Source: Spirochaetaceae bacterium
GTDB taxonomy: Bacteria; Spirochaetota; Spirochaetia; PWKH01
Direction of reading: 5' to 3'
Assembly: GCA_003557605.1 (NCBI GenBank)
Contig: PWNW01000029.1
Location: forward strand, 1-5,373
DNA length: 5,373 bases
Shown: positions 5,278-5,373 of the stretch, in pieces
Layout of the letters: each line of letters starts with the position of its first letter
How positions within the stretch are numbered: position 1 is the first letter of the stretch
Notes under the pieces: model-generated
What the model was told of the DNA's origin: nothing
Databases searched by the model: none
Seen by the model: only the letters and a program-made list of their open reading frames with translations
Position numbers and translations under genes: made by a program

Positions 5278-5373
5278 TTAGCCGAGAAATAGTTGTTCCT
5301 TGTGCCAAGCCAAGGCGTCCCTGCTCGGTTGGTACAACTGCTCCTTGGGCACGAAGCTCAATGGTTGCTTGTC
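5278..5373 (-). CDS. C-terminal end of an unidentified gene (partial at the window edge)
   Basis: Read on the minus strand from the edge, one frame is open for 31 codons and then stops at TAA (5280-5278). It ends with FVPKEQLYQPSRDALAWHKE followed by QLFLG. The residue mix and codon use look like real coding sequence and a soluble protein end, but there is too little to name a family. If real, it converges on the DUF697/glycine-zipper pair with an 89-nt gap. The same DNA can fold into an interrupted hairpin (AGTTGT at 5291 with ACAACT at 5334), so a non-coding explanation is possible. Confidence 0.4.
   Translation of the reverse strand, partial: DKQPLSFVPKEQLYQPSRDALAWHKEQLFLG

Noticed and set aside
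5291..5339. Interrupted inverted repeat AGTTGT...ACAACT as an insertion-sequence end or small RNA
   Set aside because: The arms are short with a bulge and a 15-nt loop, no partner end or target duplication is visible, and the stretch is also a plausible gene end.

Overview
This is a compact, high-GC bacterial segment with strong Shine-Dalgarno sequences and 4-nt ATGA gene overlaps. The taxon cannot be fixed. Base composition, a Gre-type elongation factor and ECF-sigma-like promoters fit a GC-rich bacterium, possibly of a proteobacterial, Methylomirabilota or Nitrospirota-like type, but that is a guess. No rRNA, tRNA, CRISPR array or complete mobile element is visible.

Layout. Five genes lie on the minus strand in the left four fifths of the window. 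Read in transcription order from position 4340 they are: a Gre-like transcription factor (4340-3873); a DegT/DnrJ/EryC1/StrS-type PLP aminotransferase (3842-2589); a GNAT-radical SAM fusion protein of 644 residues overlapping it by 4 nt (2592-658); a 72-residue basic protein of unknown function (516-298); and a small membrane protein (274-13) whose frame is broken by an exact 13-bp tandem duplication. Two genes run the other way on the plus strand: a DUF697-like membrane protein (4608-4982) and a 69-residue glycine-zipper protein (4979-5188), also overlapping by 4 nt. The right edge holds what looks like the last 31 codons of another minus-strand gene.

Main observation. A bipartite promoter-like element, CTGTCAGAA, then 14-15 bases, then CGTCT, occurs four times, each in non-coding DNA and each pointing at a gene. 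One copy precedes the Gre-aminotransferase-radical SAM operon, one precedes the two small genes on the left, and two lie in tandem before the DUF697/glycine-zipper pair. The form TGTCAGA-N16-CGTC resembles promoters of ECF sigma factors with TGTC-type -35 and CGTC-type -10 elements (ECF41-like, from memory). This suggests that the whole window is one co-regulated cassette controlled by a single ECF sigma factor encoded elsewhere.

How the genes might work together (inference). The aminotransferase and radical SAM protein look like a biosynthetic or modification pair acting on a small molecule or peptide. The Gre-like factor could adjust RNA polymerase during the same stress. The three small hydrophobic proteins would act at the membrane. 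No substrate, transporter or sigma/anti-sigma gene is visible here, so the pathway is not identified.
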